64,000 bases of DNA from Lysobacteraceae bacterium (GTDB lineage: Bacteria; Bdellovibrionota; UBA1018; JAGTJX01): positions 45,090 to 109,089 of the forward strand of contig JAGTJX010000001.1 in NCBI GenBank assembly GCA_023657465.1, written 5' to 3'. The translations under genes were made by a program, and so were the position numbers. Below, piece by piece: positions 25,211 through 34,674 of the stretch. Under the pieces are notes generated by a model that worked only from the letters and a program-made list of their open reading frames with translations, was not told where the DNA came from and searched no databases. How positions within the stretch are numbered: the first letter of the stretch is position 1; each line of letters starts with the position of its first letter.

Positions 25211-25909
25211 CTAAAGTTTTTTTGCGATCAAATCTAAAAACCTAGCTACTCCTGCACGGAAAAAATTTGGCATTTGATCCAGAGACCAAGCTACTCCAGG
25301 ACCGACACTGTAATAAACTTTGATAAACAAACGTCCTAAAGATGACTGACTTAAAGACTCATCTCTAAAGCCTCTCATTGCATCTAGAGTTTCAAAATCC
25401 ACATGATCTAAAAGAGAAGTTACAACGAAACAATCTGTTCCACCTAATCGCTTAAACGCATTTTTGAATTCTGCTTTATGTATCGGTTTATTGGCCATCA
25501 TGTACTTACGAATCGTATCTAGTGCGATTCCACCGTGCTTTGTGCCGCGTGAGAAGATGATGTACTGCTCAAGGTATCGTTTAAAGTCTTTAGTAGCTTG
25601 AGGACCTTTGGATCTATCGTAAACTTTTACTAAGTCCCAATAAATTCCAGTGAGCAGAAGAAGCTCGGACTTATCCTTCTCTAAGTGAAAGTGGTCAGGC
25701 CTTAACCCACCTTCTGGAACTTGCTTCCACTCTTCAATAATTTTTATATACGTTTGGTAGTTCTGAACTGCCTCGAGGACATGATGATCTCTAAAAAGTT
25801 TGAATCCTTTTTTGGCATACTCGAGACGCTTTTCATGTAGTTCTGTGCGATAGCGCTCCCAAGCACCTCCAATTTGTTCCTGTAATCGAGTTGATTTGGG
25901 ATTAGCCAC
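25211..25909 (-). CDS. Protein with C-terminal CFI-box-like module
   Basis: A 232-residue protein with no signal peptide. The N-terminal part (about 1-160) is helical and TPR-like in feel (KKGFKLFRDHHVLEAVQNYQTYIKIIEEW). The end, CFVVTSLLDHV...MRGFRDESL...LGRLFIKVYYSVGPGVA, resembles the CFI-box module (CFIATAAYG ... LRxFRDxxL ... GRxFVxxYYxxSP) found at the C-termini of many unrelated proteins, with CFVVTS in place of CFIATA. Function unknown. It lies 6 bases after priA and closes the galU-priA run. Confidence 0.65.
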   Translation of the reverse strand: MANPKSTRLQEQIGGAWERYRTELHEKRLEYAKKGFKLFRDHHVLEAVQNYQTYIKIIEEWKQVPEGGLRPDHFHLEKDKSELLLLTGIYWDLVKVYDRSKGPQATKDFKRYLEQYIIFSRGTKHGGIALDTIRKYMMANKPIHKAEFKNAFKRLGGTDCFVVTSLLDHVDFETLDAMRGFRDESLSQSSLGRLFIKVYYSVGPGVAWSLDQMPNFFRAGVARFLDLIAKKL

Positions 25910-25915
25910 CTCATA

Positions 25916-27931
25916 CTAGGATACTCCGTAAGGATCAACATCGACAAGCAGTGTACTTTTAAAATTTGATGTCATCTTTTTGGCAACTTTTACAGCTCGG
26001 TGAATCCACTGGATTTGGCTACTTTTGATCAAAATATCCATTCTATGTTCACCACGAACGCGCTCAATCATGGGTGTGGAAGGACCTAAGATCTCGATGT
26101 CTGTTTTCTCGGGATCAATGGTGATCATTTGCACGATTTGGTCTGCCTCCTTCTTGACTACGGACTCGGTATCATGAGTCAAACGAAGTCGAAGGAGTCT
26201 TCCATAAGGAGGATAATGAAGAAGTGAGCGAAGCTCTTGTTCTGACTTATAAAAATCTTCGCGAGAAATCCTACCCAGAATGACAGACAAAACTGGATGA
26301 TCGATATCAAAAGTTTGAATCCAAACTTCTCCTGGTTTCTCTCCTCGACCAGCACGCCCTGCCACTTGAGTGAGAGTTTGATATGCACGTTCATTGGATC
26401 TAAAGTCGGGCCAGCGGAAAAGTCCGTCTGCTAGTACGACTACAACAAGAGTAACTTCAGAGAAATCATGGCCCTTCACTACCATCTGAGTTCCCATGAG
26501 GGTGTTGTACTGATCTGAAGAGAAGTCTGAGAGAATTTTTTTCAACCTTGTTTGGCTTGTCACTTGATCACGATCGAGTCTGAGTGCTTTCATCTCAGGA
26601 ATGAGAGCAGGCAACTCGTCTTCAAGACTCTCTGTTCCTGCTCCAATAGGATGAAGATCTACACCTTTACATCCCTTGCAATGATCTGGAATTTCAGAAT
26701 GGAAGTCGCAAGTGTGGCAGACAAGTTTCTTTTTACGTTTATGATACGTGAGCGAGAGAGAACATCTCGGACATTCAGACACCTCTCCACAGTCCAAGCA
26801 AACCAAATATGATGCGAATCCTCTTCGATTCAAATAAATGAGAACTTTCTCACCTTTCTGTAAGGTGAGTTTAATTTTTTCAATTGTTCTTTCAGAGAAC
26901 GGTGCCTGGATTCCTGCAATAAGAGGTTCATCAGTCAAATTCACAAGCTCTACTTTAGGCATAGAACGATTGATGATTCGTTTTTCTAATTTTAGATATC
27001 CAATTTTCTCTTCTCGAACTCTTTCAAGAGTCTCAAGACTAGGAGTTGCTGATCCAAACAAGATCTGAGCTTTTTCTTTCTTAGCCCGGACGAACGCTAG
27101 ATCACGCGCTTGATAGCGTGCACGCTCTTCTTGTTTGTAGGAAGCATCGTGCTCCTCATCGACGACGATGAGCCCACAAGATTTCATAGGAGCGAACAAC
27201 GCTGATCTAGCTCCAACCACAACTCTCAGTTCACCCGACTTCAACTTTAACCAGTAGTCACGGCGCTGACCATCAGAGAGAGCGGAATGAAGAACTGCGA
27301 TAGGAACACCCAGTCCTTCCCTCACTCGAGATTCAAGTTGTGGAGTGAGTGCGATCTCTGGAACTAGGATGATAACGCCTTTTTCTTGAGCAAGAACTTT
27401 TTTGGCTCTTTCAATGTAGATTTCTGTCTTACCACTTCCTGTGACTCCATCGATGAGAAATGCTTTTTCGGGTTCTGCTGTGATTGCACTGAGCACTGAT
27501 CGTTGCTCATCATTGAGTACAAGACCTGAGCGCGAGTTTGATATTTCGGGTTGTGGAAGTTGAGTTCTCACATTTACGCCACTACTGAGAGCACTCAGAG
27601 GTGCGGCCATTGAAAGAAGCTCCCCTAGAGGACTTTGATAGTAATCAGACGCCCATTGGCAAAGCTTAAATACAAGGGAAGGAATCTGATCTGAAACTTC
27701 ACCCACTTTGATTACTTTTTTAAGTACTTGAGTGAAGCCCAAAGACTTCACATCATCAATTTTTTTTGGTGCGCGAACGATGACACCGACGGCACTCATC
27801 CTCCCGAAAGGTACTTTAACCCAACAACCCGGAAGAGCAAGCTCCGCTTGATCCTCCTGTATTTCATAAGTAAAAAACTGATCAATGGGTCTAGGAAGGG
27901 CTACTTCTACCACCCAAACAGGAGAATTCAT
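25916..27931 (-). CDS. priA: Primosomal protein N' (replication restart helicase PriA)
   Basis: A 3'-5' DNA helicase that restarts stalled forks. The N-terminal 3'-binding domain starts VWVVEVALPRPIDQFFTYEI. Walker A is GVTGSGKTEIY, the DEAH-type box VVDEEHDASYKQEERARY. The zinc region has paired Cys (CLDCGEVSECPRC, CHTCDFHSEIPDHCKGC), and GTQMVVKGHDF and QVAGRAGRG follow. The track uses a TTG at 27964; the ATG at 27931 (MNSPVWV) avoids overlap with the upstream gene and suits the family. Confidence 0.95.
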   Translation of the reverse strand: MNSPVWVVEVALPRPIDQFFTYEIQEDQAELALPGCWVKVPFGRMSAVGVIVRAPKKIDDVKSLGFTQVLKKVIKVGEVSDQIPSLVFKLCQWASDYYQSPLGELLSMAAPLSALSSGVNVRTQLPQPEISNSRSGLVLNDEQRSVLSAITAEPEKAFLIDGVTGSGKTEIYIERAKKVLAQEKGVIILVPEIALTPQLESRVREGLGVPIAVLHSALSDGQRRDYWLKLKSGELRVVVGARSALFAPMKSCGLIVVDEEHDASYKQEERARYQARDLAFVRAKKEKAQILFGSATPSLETLERVREEKIGYLKLEKRIINRSMPKVELVNLTDEPLIAGIQAPFSERTIEKIKLTLQKGEKVLIYLNRRGFASYLVCLDCGEVSECPRCSLSLTYHKRKKKLVCHTCDFHSEIPDHCKGCKGVDLHPIGAGTESLEDELPALIPEMKALRLDRDQVTSQTRLKKILSDFSSDQYNTLMGTQMVVKGHDFSEVTLVVVVLADGLFRWPDFRSNERAYQTLTQVAGRAGRGEKPGEVWIQTFDIDHPVLSVILGRISREDFYKSEQELRSLLHYPPYGRLLRLRLTHDTESVVKKEADQIVQMITIDPEKTDIEILGPSTPMIERVRGEHRMDILIKSSQIQWIHRAVKVAKKMTSNFKSTLLVDVDPYGVS

Positions 27932-27935
27932 GGGA

Positions 27936-28661
27936 CTACCGGATGTGGGTGTAATAACGCTCAATGAGTTCCTTCATCACAGGCGAAGAAGATTCTCCAT
28001 CTGTACTCCAGCCTGATTCGCCACTCTCAGTAATCGCTTTTCTGTCGTTTGCGATGATTTGTTTTAAATCAGCTACAAAAAGTGTCTGCCCACGAGTCGA
28101 CACCGTAATGGTCTGAGGAACTTGAATGATTTCTTTATGATTTTTGTAATTTGAAAACTGAATTTCGATAGGATTTCCTTTTTCTCGCTTTGAATTCGGA
28201 TGAGACCATCTAAACGGAATAAATTCATCTTTTTCAAACCAGAGCTGAATATTCTGTCCGTAAGACCATGCTACTGTAGGTGGCATTCGGTCGAGCTTAG
28301 AGCGATCGACTTTGAATCCCATTTTGTTGAGTGATCGCTGAATACGCTCAGAGCTTGAATCAAACTGAAGGAGAGTTGCTAATGCTGTTGCATCATCAGA
28401 AATCTTCTTTTTCTCTGTAAAGAGGACTTTCTGCTGGTCATCTCTTGCTTCACTCATCCACATATCCTTGGAGAGATCGAATAGAAAAGATTCCTTAAAC
28501 TGTACAGAAGTAGGCCGTTGATCTTGAAATGCAGTCACTTGATAAGTCAGTTCGAGGAACTTCACTTTATTTTTCTTATCCGCCGACTTATCTAAAACAT
28601 AAGTAAACGGAGGAACAAAAGCGTGAGCCGAAATGGAAAGAAATACGCTAACTAGAATCAT
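27936..28661 (-). CDS. Secreted protein, unknown
   Basis: A 241-residue protein with signal peptide MILVSVFLSISAHAF. The mature part is beta-rich (TYVLDKSADKKNKVKFLELTYQVTAF, WSYGQNIQLWFEKDEFIPFRWSH, IEIQFSNYKNHKEIIQVPQTITVS), rather like small lipoprotein/LolA-type periplasmic folds, but no signature is present. It overlaps the galU stop by one base and precedes priA. Confidence 0.7.
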   Translation of the reverse strand: MILVSVFLSISAHAFVPPFTYVLDKSADKKNKVKFLELTYQVTAFQDQRPTSVQFKESFLFDLSKDMWMSEARDDQQKVLFTEKKKISDDATALATLLQFDSSSERIQRSLNKMGFKVDRSKLDRMPPTVAWSYGQNIQLWFEKDEFIPFRWSHPNSKREKGNPIEIQFSNYKNHKEIIQVPQTITVSTRGQTLFVADLKQIIANDRKAITESGESGWSTDGESSSPVMKELIERYYTHIR

Positions 28662-29536
28662 TAATTTTTCTCCAGGTATTTTTTCATTAATAAAATGGTG
28701 TCTTCACGAAGATCTGGCCTCTTGAGTGCAAACGCTAGTGTCGCATCAATATAACCGAGACGATCTCCCGTATCGTAACGAATGCCTTCGAAGGTGTGAG
28801 CCAGTAGCCCTTGATTCTGCGCAAGCAGAACAAGTCCATCTGTGAGCTGAATCTCTCCACTGGTACCTGGTTTCACTTTTTTCAAGTGATCAAAAATTTC
28901 TGGAATGAGAACATAGCGACCTGGAATTGCCATCCTTGATGGAGCTTGAGAGACTTTAGGCTTTTCAACAACATCTGTAACAGTCCAAAATCCTTCTTTG
29001 GATTTTGTTCCAGCGATGATTCCGTACTTCGAAATTTCCTTCTCTGGAACTTCCATCACGGCCACACAAGACTTGCCCATCTCATCAAAGAGATCCATGA
29101 GCTGCTTCGTAGCTTGTTTCTTTTCAGAAATAATCAAGTCATCTCCCAAGAGAACAGCAAAAGGCTCATTCCCCACTACTGGCTCAGCCATAAGAACAGC
29201 ATGACCGAGTCCCATTGGGTTTTTTTGTCTGACTGAAATAATATTTGCAAACCTTGCAACGGATTTTGAAATCTCTGCGAGTTCTTTTTTTCCTTTTTCT
29301 TCCAAAGTTTTTTCAACTTCGTAGGAGTAATCAAAATGATTCTCTATTGATTCTTTATGTCTTGCAGTTACAAGTACGATCGTTTCGATACCAGAGCGAA
29401 CCGCTTCTTCGACGATGACTTGAATCATCGGAGTATCAATGATGGGAATCATTTCTTTTGGCATGGCCTTTGTTGCTGGCAAAAACCTTGTGCCTAAACC
29501 TGCTGCGGGAATGACTGCTTTTTTAATCTTACTCAT
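28661..29536 (-). CDS. galU: UTP-glucose-1-phosphate uridylyltransferase
   Basis: Makes UDP-glucose for LPS and polysaccharide. A 291-residue nucleotidyltransferase from the ATG at 29536 (the track uses a TTG 12 bases upstream). KKAVIPAAGLGTRFLPATKAMPKEMIPI holds the pyrophosphorylase loop; FAVLLGDDLI, GIIAGT and TSGEIQLTDGL are typical GalU elements. It leads an operon ending in the CFI-box-like gene. Confidence 0.95.
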   Translation of the reverse strand: MSKIKKAVIPAAGLGTRFLPATKAMPKEMIPIIDTPMIQVIVEEAVRSGIETIVLVTARHKESIENHFDYSYEVEKTLEEKGKKELAEISKSVARFANIISVRQKNPMGLGHAVLMAEPVVGNEPFAVLLGDDLIISEKKQATKQLMDLFDEMGKSCVAVMEVPEKEISKYGIIAGTKSKEGFWTVTDVVEKPKVSQAPSRMAIPGRYVLIPEIFDHLKKVKPGTSGEIQLTDGLVLLAQNQGLLAHTFEGIRYDTGDRLGYIDATLAFALKRPDLREDTILLMKKYLEKN

Positions 29537-29594
29537 CTGTCCGATCAATCTACCAAGGCTTGCTTAAGAATTGAATCTAGAAGATGATGCCCTG

Positions 29595-30407
29595 ATGCGA
29601 GCCATGTTCATCCTCACGCTTTTGATTGGTTTTTCTGCATACTCTTCAGATTATCACTCACCCCGCACTGCATCTTTGGGCGGAGCAGGCCATGCCACAG
29701 CCCTTGGAAATGACTCGGTATACCTAAATCCTGCATATACCCCATTTATCTCTGCAACTAGCGTCGGTCTCTATTGGACAAACTGGAATTCAAACTTTGG
29801 AGCTTACGGAAGGAATTACTCCGTAAGCATTCAAGACGGAAGGTCGGATATATTCCAAGCTGCTCTTTCTCATACTCAACGCGATGACGGGAGATTCATA
29901 CATGTGGGTGCATCTAAAAGTTTAATTGAGAAAACGGGTTTAGGAATTGGAGGGAAAATTTATTTTCCCAATAATCAAAATTGGACAGCTTCCGACATGA
30001 CTATTGCAATGACTGCTGTCCCAATTGCCTGGTTTCAACTCGCAATTGTCGTCGATAACGTTTTTGAATCGGCATACGGCCGTACCATTAACCTCACAAG
30101 AGAATGGATTTTCGGAACTCGAACTTCAGTACTTGGAATTCTCACTTTATATATTGATCCCATTTTTCTACCTTCACTTAACCAAACTTGGGGATTTGAA
30201 AGCGGAGCTGAATTCCATGTCATGACCGATCTTAATCTGAGATTAGGGCTTTTCAACAACGCCATGATACCCATGCTTGCTAGACGTGATCAAGGATGGA
30301 GCTTAGGAGCAGGTTGGACAGGACCAAGAATCTCTCTCGATTACGCTTATCTTCAAACACAAACCGGTGCTAATTCCCATAACTTCGGTGCTACGCTTTA
30401 TTTCTAA
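29595..30407 (+). CDS. Outer-membrane beta-barrel, PorV/FadL-like
   Basis: From the ATG at 29595 (the track starts earlier at a TTG) the product has signal peptide MRAMFILTLLIGFSAYSS. It then has SPRTASLGGAGHATALGNDSVYLNPA, the N-terminal hallmark of the PorV/UPF0164/OmpP1-FadL barrels (Gly-rich SLGGAGxA..D..a.yxNPA). Alternating strands continue to the terminal aromatic residue (NFGATLYF), as expected for Bam-inserted barrels. Likely a channel or barrel of unknown substrate. It is divergent from galU. Confidence 0.75.
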   Translation: MRAMFILTLLIGFSAYSSDYHSPRTASLGGAGHATALGNDSVYLNPAYTPFISATSVGLYWTNWNSNFGAYGRNYSVSIQDGRSDIFQAALSHTQRDDGRFIHVGASKSLIEKTGLGIGGKIYFPNNQNWTASDMTIAMTAVPIAWFQLAIVVDNVFESAYGRTINLTREWIFGTRTSVLGILTLYIDPIFLPSLNQTWGFESGAEFHVMTDLNLRLGLFNNAMIPMLARRDQGWSLGAGWTGPRISLDYAYLQTQTGANSHNFGATLYF

Positions 30408-30409
30408 AA

Positions 30410-30715
30410 TTATTTCCGATGAGGGGTCATTACAAAAACATGACTTCCTTTGGACTCAACATCAAATTCACCAGTTAAACCTGCAGTCCAACTAATCGTA
30501 ACTTTTGTTTTTTTTACTGGTTTTGAAGTTGTGTACTTTTCGAACAACTCATTTGTTTTCTTAGAAACAAAAATCAGGCAATCTGCAAGACTGTCTACTT
30601 TCAAAATACTTAAATTGGGCTTCTGTTCAGTAACTGCAATAGTGACTGTGCAACTAGGCATAGCTTGAGCCTGAGTACCTATGATCATTCCAAATACGAT
30701 TAAAACGTGCTTCAT
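30410..30715 (-). CDS. Small secreted protein, unknown
   Basis: From the ATG at 30715, 101 residues with signal peptide MKHVLIVFGMIIGTQAQAM. The mature part has two Cys (PSCTVTI, LADCLIF) that could pair, and a beta-rich C-terminus (TKVTISWTAGLTGEFDVES). It is convergent with the barrel gene, 2 bases away. No recognisable family. Confidence 0.6.
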   Translation of the reverse strand: MKHVLIVFGMIIGTQAQAMPSCTVTIAVTEQKPNLSILKVDSLADCLIFVSKKTNELFEKYTTSKPVKKTKVTISWTAGLTGEFDVESKGSHVFVMTPHRK

Positions 30716-30810
30716 AGCCAACCTCTCAATCATTTATCGGCAATATATTTGATTTCATTGATTATTTTATACATTGCGTTAAAACATGAATATTGTTATA
30801 GATTCGCCCT

Positions 30811-31308
30811 ATGCCTTCGTTCGACATTTCATCTGATATTGATTGGCAAGAGCTCGATAACGCCATTAACCAAGCCACAAAAGAACTCGGGAGCCGCTTT
30901 GATTTCAAAAGTGTAAAAACTGAAGTCAAACTCGACAAGAAACTCAAGACCATCACCCTGTGGTGCGCGCTTGAAGCAAAGCTGGATGCACTCAAAGACG
31001 TCCTCATCAACAAGGCTATCAAGCGTGGAATCTCCACGCTCGCCTTTGACTATGATCCCCTCGAACAAGCATTCGGCGGAAGCGTGAGACAAGTCGTAAA
31101 AATTCAAGCTGGAGTCTCAAAAGAAAAGGGCAAAGAAATCATTGGCGCTCTCAAAGAAACTCAACTCAAAGTCCAAGGTCAAATCCAGGATGAAAAAGTG
31201 AGAGTCACAGGCAAGAGCAGAGACGACTTACAAGCAGCAATGGCTCAACTCAGAACCATGCAGGATAAACTCAAAATCCCCCTGCAGTTTGGAAACTTCA
31301 GAGAATAA
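30811..31308 (+). CDS. yajQ: YajQ-family nucleotide-binding protein
   Basis: A 165-residue protein of two ferredoxin-like repeats. The start MPSFDISSDIDWQELDNAINQA and the end VTGKSRDDLQAAMAQLR are characteristic. Family members bind nucleic acid or c-di-GMP (as shown in Xanthomonas) and interact with a transcription factor. Here it precedes rimO by two bases, so the pair is an operon. Confidence 0.93.
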   Translation: MPSFDISSDIDWQELDNAINQATKELGSRFDFKSVKTEVKLDKKLKTITLWCALEAKLDALKDVLINKAIKRGISTLAFDYDPLEQAFGGSVRQVVKIQAGVSKEKGKEIIGALKETQLKVQGQIQDEKVRVTGKSRDDLQAAMAQLRTMQDKLKIPLQFGNFRE

Positions 31309-31310
31309 TT

Positions 31311-32747
31311 ATGGAAACTAAATCTGTTTATTTTGTAAGTCTTGGCTGCCCAAAAAACTTAGTGGATTCGCAAGTGATGTTGGGATCTCTTAAAAACGAC
31401 AATTACACTATTGCTCAAAATCCATCTGAAGCAGAAGTCATTATTGTGAACACCTGCTCCTTCATTCAAGCTTCAAAAGAAGAATCTGTCGATACCATCT
31501 TAGAGATGGCTGATCAGAAAATCAACGGTAACTGCAAAATCCTAGTCGCATCTGGTTGCATGCCTCAGCGTTACTCGAAGGAAATGCAGAAGGAAATGCC
31601 TGAAATTGATCTTCTCATTGGTACTGGCCAATATCACAAAATCACTGAAGCACTTGCGGAACTTAAAAAAGATCGCGCTCTCGGTGACCCAATTCCCTCT
31701 CGAGTTTATGTGGATCAACCTGCATTCATTCACACTGAAAACGACGCTAGAATTCACACAGGACCTAAATATAGCGGCTACTTAAAGCTCTCTGAAGGCT
31801 GTAACCGTAGATGCGCGTTCTGTATCATTCCTAAGCTGCGAGGCAATGTCCGCTCACGCACTGTTGCTTCGCTAGTCGAAGAAGCTTCAATGATGGCAGC
31901 TCAAGGGGTACGCGAACTCAATCTCGTCGCTCAAGATCTCACCGAGTACGGCATGGAATGGAAATACAAAGAGCGGCTGGAGACTCTCCTTCCTGAACTT
32001 GCAAAGATTGAAGGTATTGAATGGATCCGCCTTCATTATGTTTATCCTGATCAATTCTCTGATGAGCTTGTAGACATCATCGCTCGTGAACCAAAAATCG
32101 TGAAGTACCTCGACATGCCGATTCAACATACGAATGACCTGGTTCTGAAGAATATGAATCGTAGACTTACCAAGGTGAAACTCTTCGATCTCATCACTAA
32201 GTTACGCGCTAAGATTCCAAACATTGTATTCAGAACTTCAATCATCGTAGGTTTCCCACGCGAAACTGAATCTGACTTCGGAGAGCTCTGCAAAGATCTT
32301 GATATGCTCAAACTCGATCACGTCGGTGTATTCAGATACTCTAAGGAAGAGGGTACTAAGGCTGCTGAAATGAGTGAACAAGTTCACCCTTCAGTTAAGC
32401 GTAGAAGGTATAAGACTCTCACCTCTATCTTAGAGAAGAATCAATCTGAAATGTTGACATCCTACCTAGGTCGTACTGTCGAAGCCATGATCGAAGGAAC
32501 ATCTGAAGAGACCGATCTCCTCATCAAAGCACGCATGACTACACAGGCTCAAGACATCGACGGTCATATTCTGATCAACGATTTAGGTGACTTCGAAAAC
32601 ATTACACCAGGTGATATCATTCAAGTTGAGCTCACCGATGTCGTAGGGACAGAACTCATGGGTAGAATTGTAGGAATGGTCAAACCTTTCGAAGGTGAAT
32701 CCAGGGAATATTCATATGAATCCTCAGTGGTTCAACCCACTCTTTGA
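31311..32747 (+). CDS. rimO: Ribosomal protein S12 methylthiotransferase
   Basis: Adds a methylthio group to an Asp of ribosomal protein S12. The N-terminal UPF0004 domain holds the auxiliary cluster Cys in SLGCPKNLVDS, VNTCSFI and ASGCMPQ. The radical SAM motif is EGCNRRCAFCIIP, and a C-terminal TRAM domain follows (about 385-460). The 478-residue length is normal plus a short tail. It overlaps queG by 32 bases. Confidence 0.95.
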   Translation: METKSVYFVSLGCPKNLVDSQVMLGSLKNDNYTIAQNPSEAEVIIVNTCSFIQASKEESVDTILEMADQKINGNCKILVASGCMPQRYSKEMQKEMPEIDLLIGTGQYHKITEALAELKKDRALGDPIPSRVYVDQPAFIHTENDARIHTGPKYSGYLKLSEGCNRRCAFCIIPKLRGNVRSRTVASLVEEASMMAAQGVRELNLVAQDLTEYGMEWKYKERLETLLPELAKIEGIEWIRLHYVYPDQFSDELVDIIAREPKIVKYLDMPIQHTNDLVLKNMNRRLTKVKLFDLITKLRAKIPNIVFRTSIIVGFPRETESDFGELCKDLDMLKLDHVGVFRYSKEEGTKAAEMSEQVHPSVKRRRYKTLTSILEKNQSEMLTSYLGRTVEAMIEGTSEETDLLIKARMTTQAQDIDGHILINDLGDFENITPGDIIQVELTDVVGTELMGRIVGMVKPFEGESREYSYESSVVQPTL

Positions 32748-33678
32748 TGAGATCAAAAAAGAAGGCTTCCCCCTCTACGGCATAGTTGACATTGATGCCG
32801 CACAATCCCTCTACTCAGAACATTTTCATCATTATCAAAAATGGATTGAAAAAGGTCATGCTGGTGAAATGAGATATTTGCTTCGCGGATTAGAGCGAAG
32901 AAAAGATCCCAGAAATGTTTTTGGAAATGCTCAGTCAGTTCTCAGCGTCGCTCTGCCCTACTCCAAAACACCACACGGTGAAGATTCAGTTGAGTCTGGT
33001 GTCAAATATGCTCGCTATCTACGCGGTCGTGACTACCATGACGAAATGCCCGAAAGACTCGAACGCGCACTTCAAAAGTTTCTAGAAACTCAGAACGAAG
33101 AGTTCCGTGCACGTTTTGAATACAAAATTTGTGTGGATACGAGCGCAATCTTAGAACGAACCTGGGCATCACTCTCTGGCCTGGGATGGATCGGTAAGAA
33201 CACTCTCCTCATTCATCCCAAGTATGGAAGTTACCTTCTCTTGGGAGAAATACTTATTAGTGAAAAATCTGGAGAGGCTCCAAAGCTTCACTCAAATTTC
33301 TGTGGTTCATGCACTCGGTGTCTCACGGCTTGTCCAACAAGTGCGCTTCAGGAGCGCGAACTCAACTCCACTCGCTGTATCTCTTATTGGACTTTAGAGA
33401 AGCGAGGAGAATTAAACTTAAGCGAATCTGATCGATCACTCATAGGGAATTGGGTTGCGGGCTGTGACATCTGCCAAGAAGTCTGTCCGTTTAACAATAA
33501 AGCTAAGGAACTTGTGAGCTCTGATCAGCCTGCAGAATGGTCCGTTCTTGAGAGAGAAACAATTGAAGAATACAAACTCAGAACCAGTGAATCTGCACTG
33601 AATCGTGTGAAACCAGAGCAATTCAAAAGAAATTTAGCGTTAATAAAGAGTGCTCAACTAAAAAATCTAAAACCATAA
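32716..33678 (+). CDS. queG: Epoxyqueuosine reductase
   Basis: Last step of queuosine synthesis in tRNA, cobalamin-dependent. From the ATG at 32716, 320 residues. VDTSAILERTWASLSGLGWIGK holds the catalytic Asp. Two [4Fe-4S] sites are CGSCTRCLTACPT and GCDICQEVCPFN. The track's GTG start is 21 bases earlier; AGGGA lies upstream of the ATG. It overlaps rimO, so it is translated from the yajQ-rimO-queG message. Confidence 0.93.
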   Translation: MNPQWFNPLFDEIKKEGFPLYGIVDIDAAQSLYSEHFHHYQKWIEKGHAGEMRYLLRGLERRKDPRNVFGNAQSVLSVALPYSKTPHGEDSVESGVKYARYLRGRDYHDEMPERLERALQKFLETQNEEFRARFEYKICVDTSAILERTWASLSGLGWIGKNTLLIHPKYGSYLLLGEILISEKSGEAPKLHSNFCGSCTRCLTACPTSALQERELNSTRCISYWTLEKRGELNLSESDRSLIGNWVAGCDICQEVCPFNNKAKELVSSDQPAEWSVLERETIEEYKLRTSESALNRVKPEQFKRNLALIKSAQLKNLKP

Positions 33679-34661
33679 ATTGCGATAGGTTTGTTTCCAG
33701 CAAGCGGAATCTTCATGGTCACAGTATCGTGACGTCCTTGAACTAAATTCTTTAAAACTATGAATGAGCCAGGCTGTTTAAATGTACAGATTGCGTTTTG
33801 AACTTCATCGTATCTTGCCTCAGATCCAAGCATAGAGTCAGTGGGCGCTGTTCCATTCACTTCTAAGATGAACGCAGCTCCAAGTGACTTAGGATCGATT
33901 GGTTCAGCACAAATCATAAGCCCTAGTGGAGTGGAATTTTTAGGAATATTGAAGGTGATGCTTGCTGTAGAATCTTGGGTCGTAATTCTATTGGCTTCAA
34001 TATTCCATTTTCCTGATAGATTCAAACCCATTGCTTTGACTTTTTCAGTTTCAGAAATATCAATGGATGAAACTGTAGTTTTGAAGAACGCGGGATCTTC
34101 TGGCTCAAAAACAAAAGGAAGAGAAAGACCTGGGTCAGTGAGGCGTAAAGACTTTTGTAACTCGCGTTCTACCGCTTGCATCTCACTGAGCTCGACTTTT
34201 CCAATAGGAATTGTTTTAATGATCGCACCTTTTTGAACAATATTAATATGCGCGCCCAGCTTAGCACCCGTTAACCTTGCAAAACCTAACTCATGATCGA
34301 TCACTGTTGGAATACGTGTACTGAAATGATCGAGGATCTCTTCAATGGTTTTTGCTTTCAAATAATATTCAAACCTAGGATGAATGATTAGAAGTACAGA
34401 GCAAGGAAACATCGAATACCTTCGATGCCACTCAAGTGCGATTTCAAAAAGCTTACGAGAAGAAGGGTCTGACAGATCTACTCTAACAAAAAGCCAAGTC
34501 TTCTCTAAGAACTTAGGATCTAAAGAGAACAAACTTCCCGCTGGACCCACTCCAACTGGAGCTACAGTAGGCGATGTGTAAACCCAATAGGGAGCATGCT
34601 CTTTCTTAGCGAGTTGGATGAGTTCGTCATGAGTGAGGATGATCTGTTTTTTCTTTGCCAC
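33654..34661 (-). CDS. Thioredoxin-fold protein lacking the redox Cys pair, unknown
   Basis: A 335-residue protein without signal peptide. Residues about 55-200 (LFVRVDLSDPSSRKLFEIALEWHRRYS...PCSVLLIIHPRFEYYL...IPTVIDHELGFARLTGAKLGAHINIVQKG) follow the course of TlpA/DipZ-type thioredoxin domains, with a single Cys where CxxC would be expected. The C-terminal half resembles the beta-sandwich that follows such domains in DipZ-like proteins. Redox activity is therefore doubtful. It lies 13 bases after the MFS gene and overlaps queG convergently by 25 bases. Confidence 0.6.
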   Translation of the reverse strand: MAKKKQIILTHDELIQLAKKEHAPYWVYTSPTVAPVGVGPAGSLFSLDPKFLEKTWLFVRVDLSDPSSRKLFEIALEWHRRYSMFPCSVLLIIHPRFEYYLKAKTIEEILDHFSTRIPTVIDHELGFARLTGAKLGAHINIVQKGAIIKTIPIGKVELSEMQAVERELQKSLRLTDPGLSLPFVFEPEDPAFFKTTVSSIDISETEKVKAMGLNLSGKWNIEANRITTQDSTASITFNIPKNSTPLGLMICAEPIDPKSLGAAFILEVNGTAPTDSMLGSEARYDEVQNAICTFKQPGSFIVLKNLVQGRHDTVTMKIPLAGNKPIAIYGFRFFS

Positions 34662-34674
34662 TTACATTCCTAGT

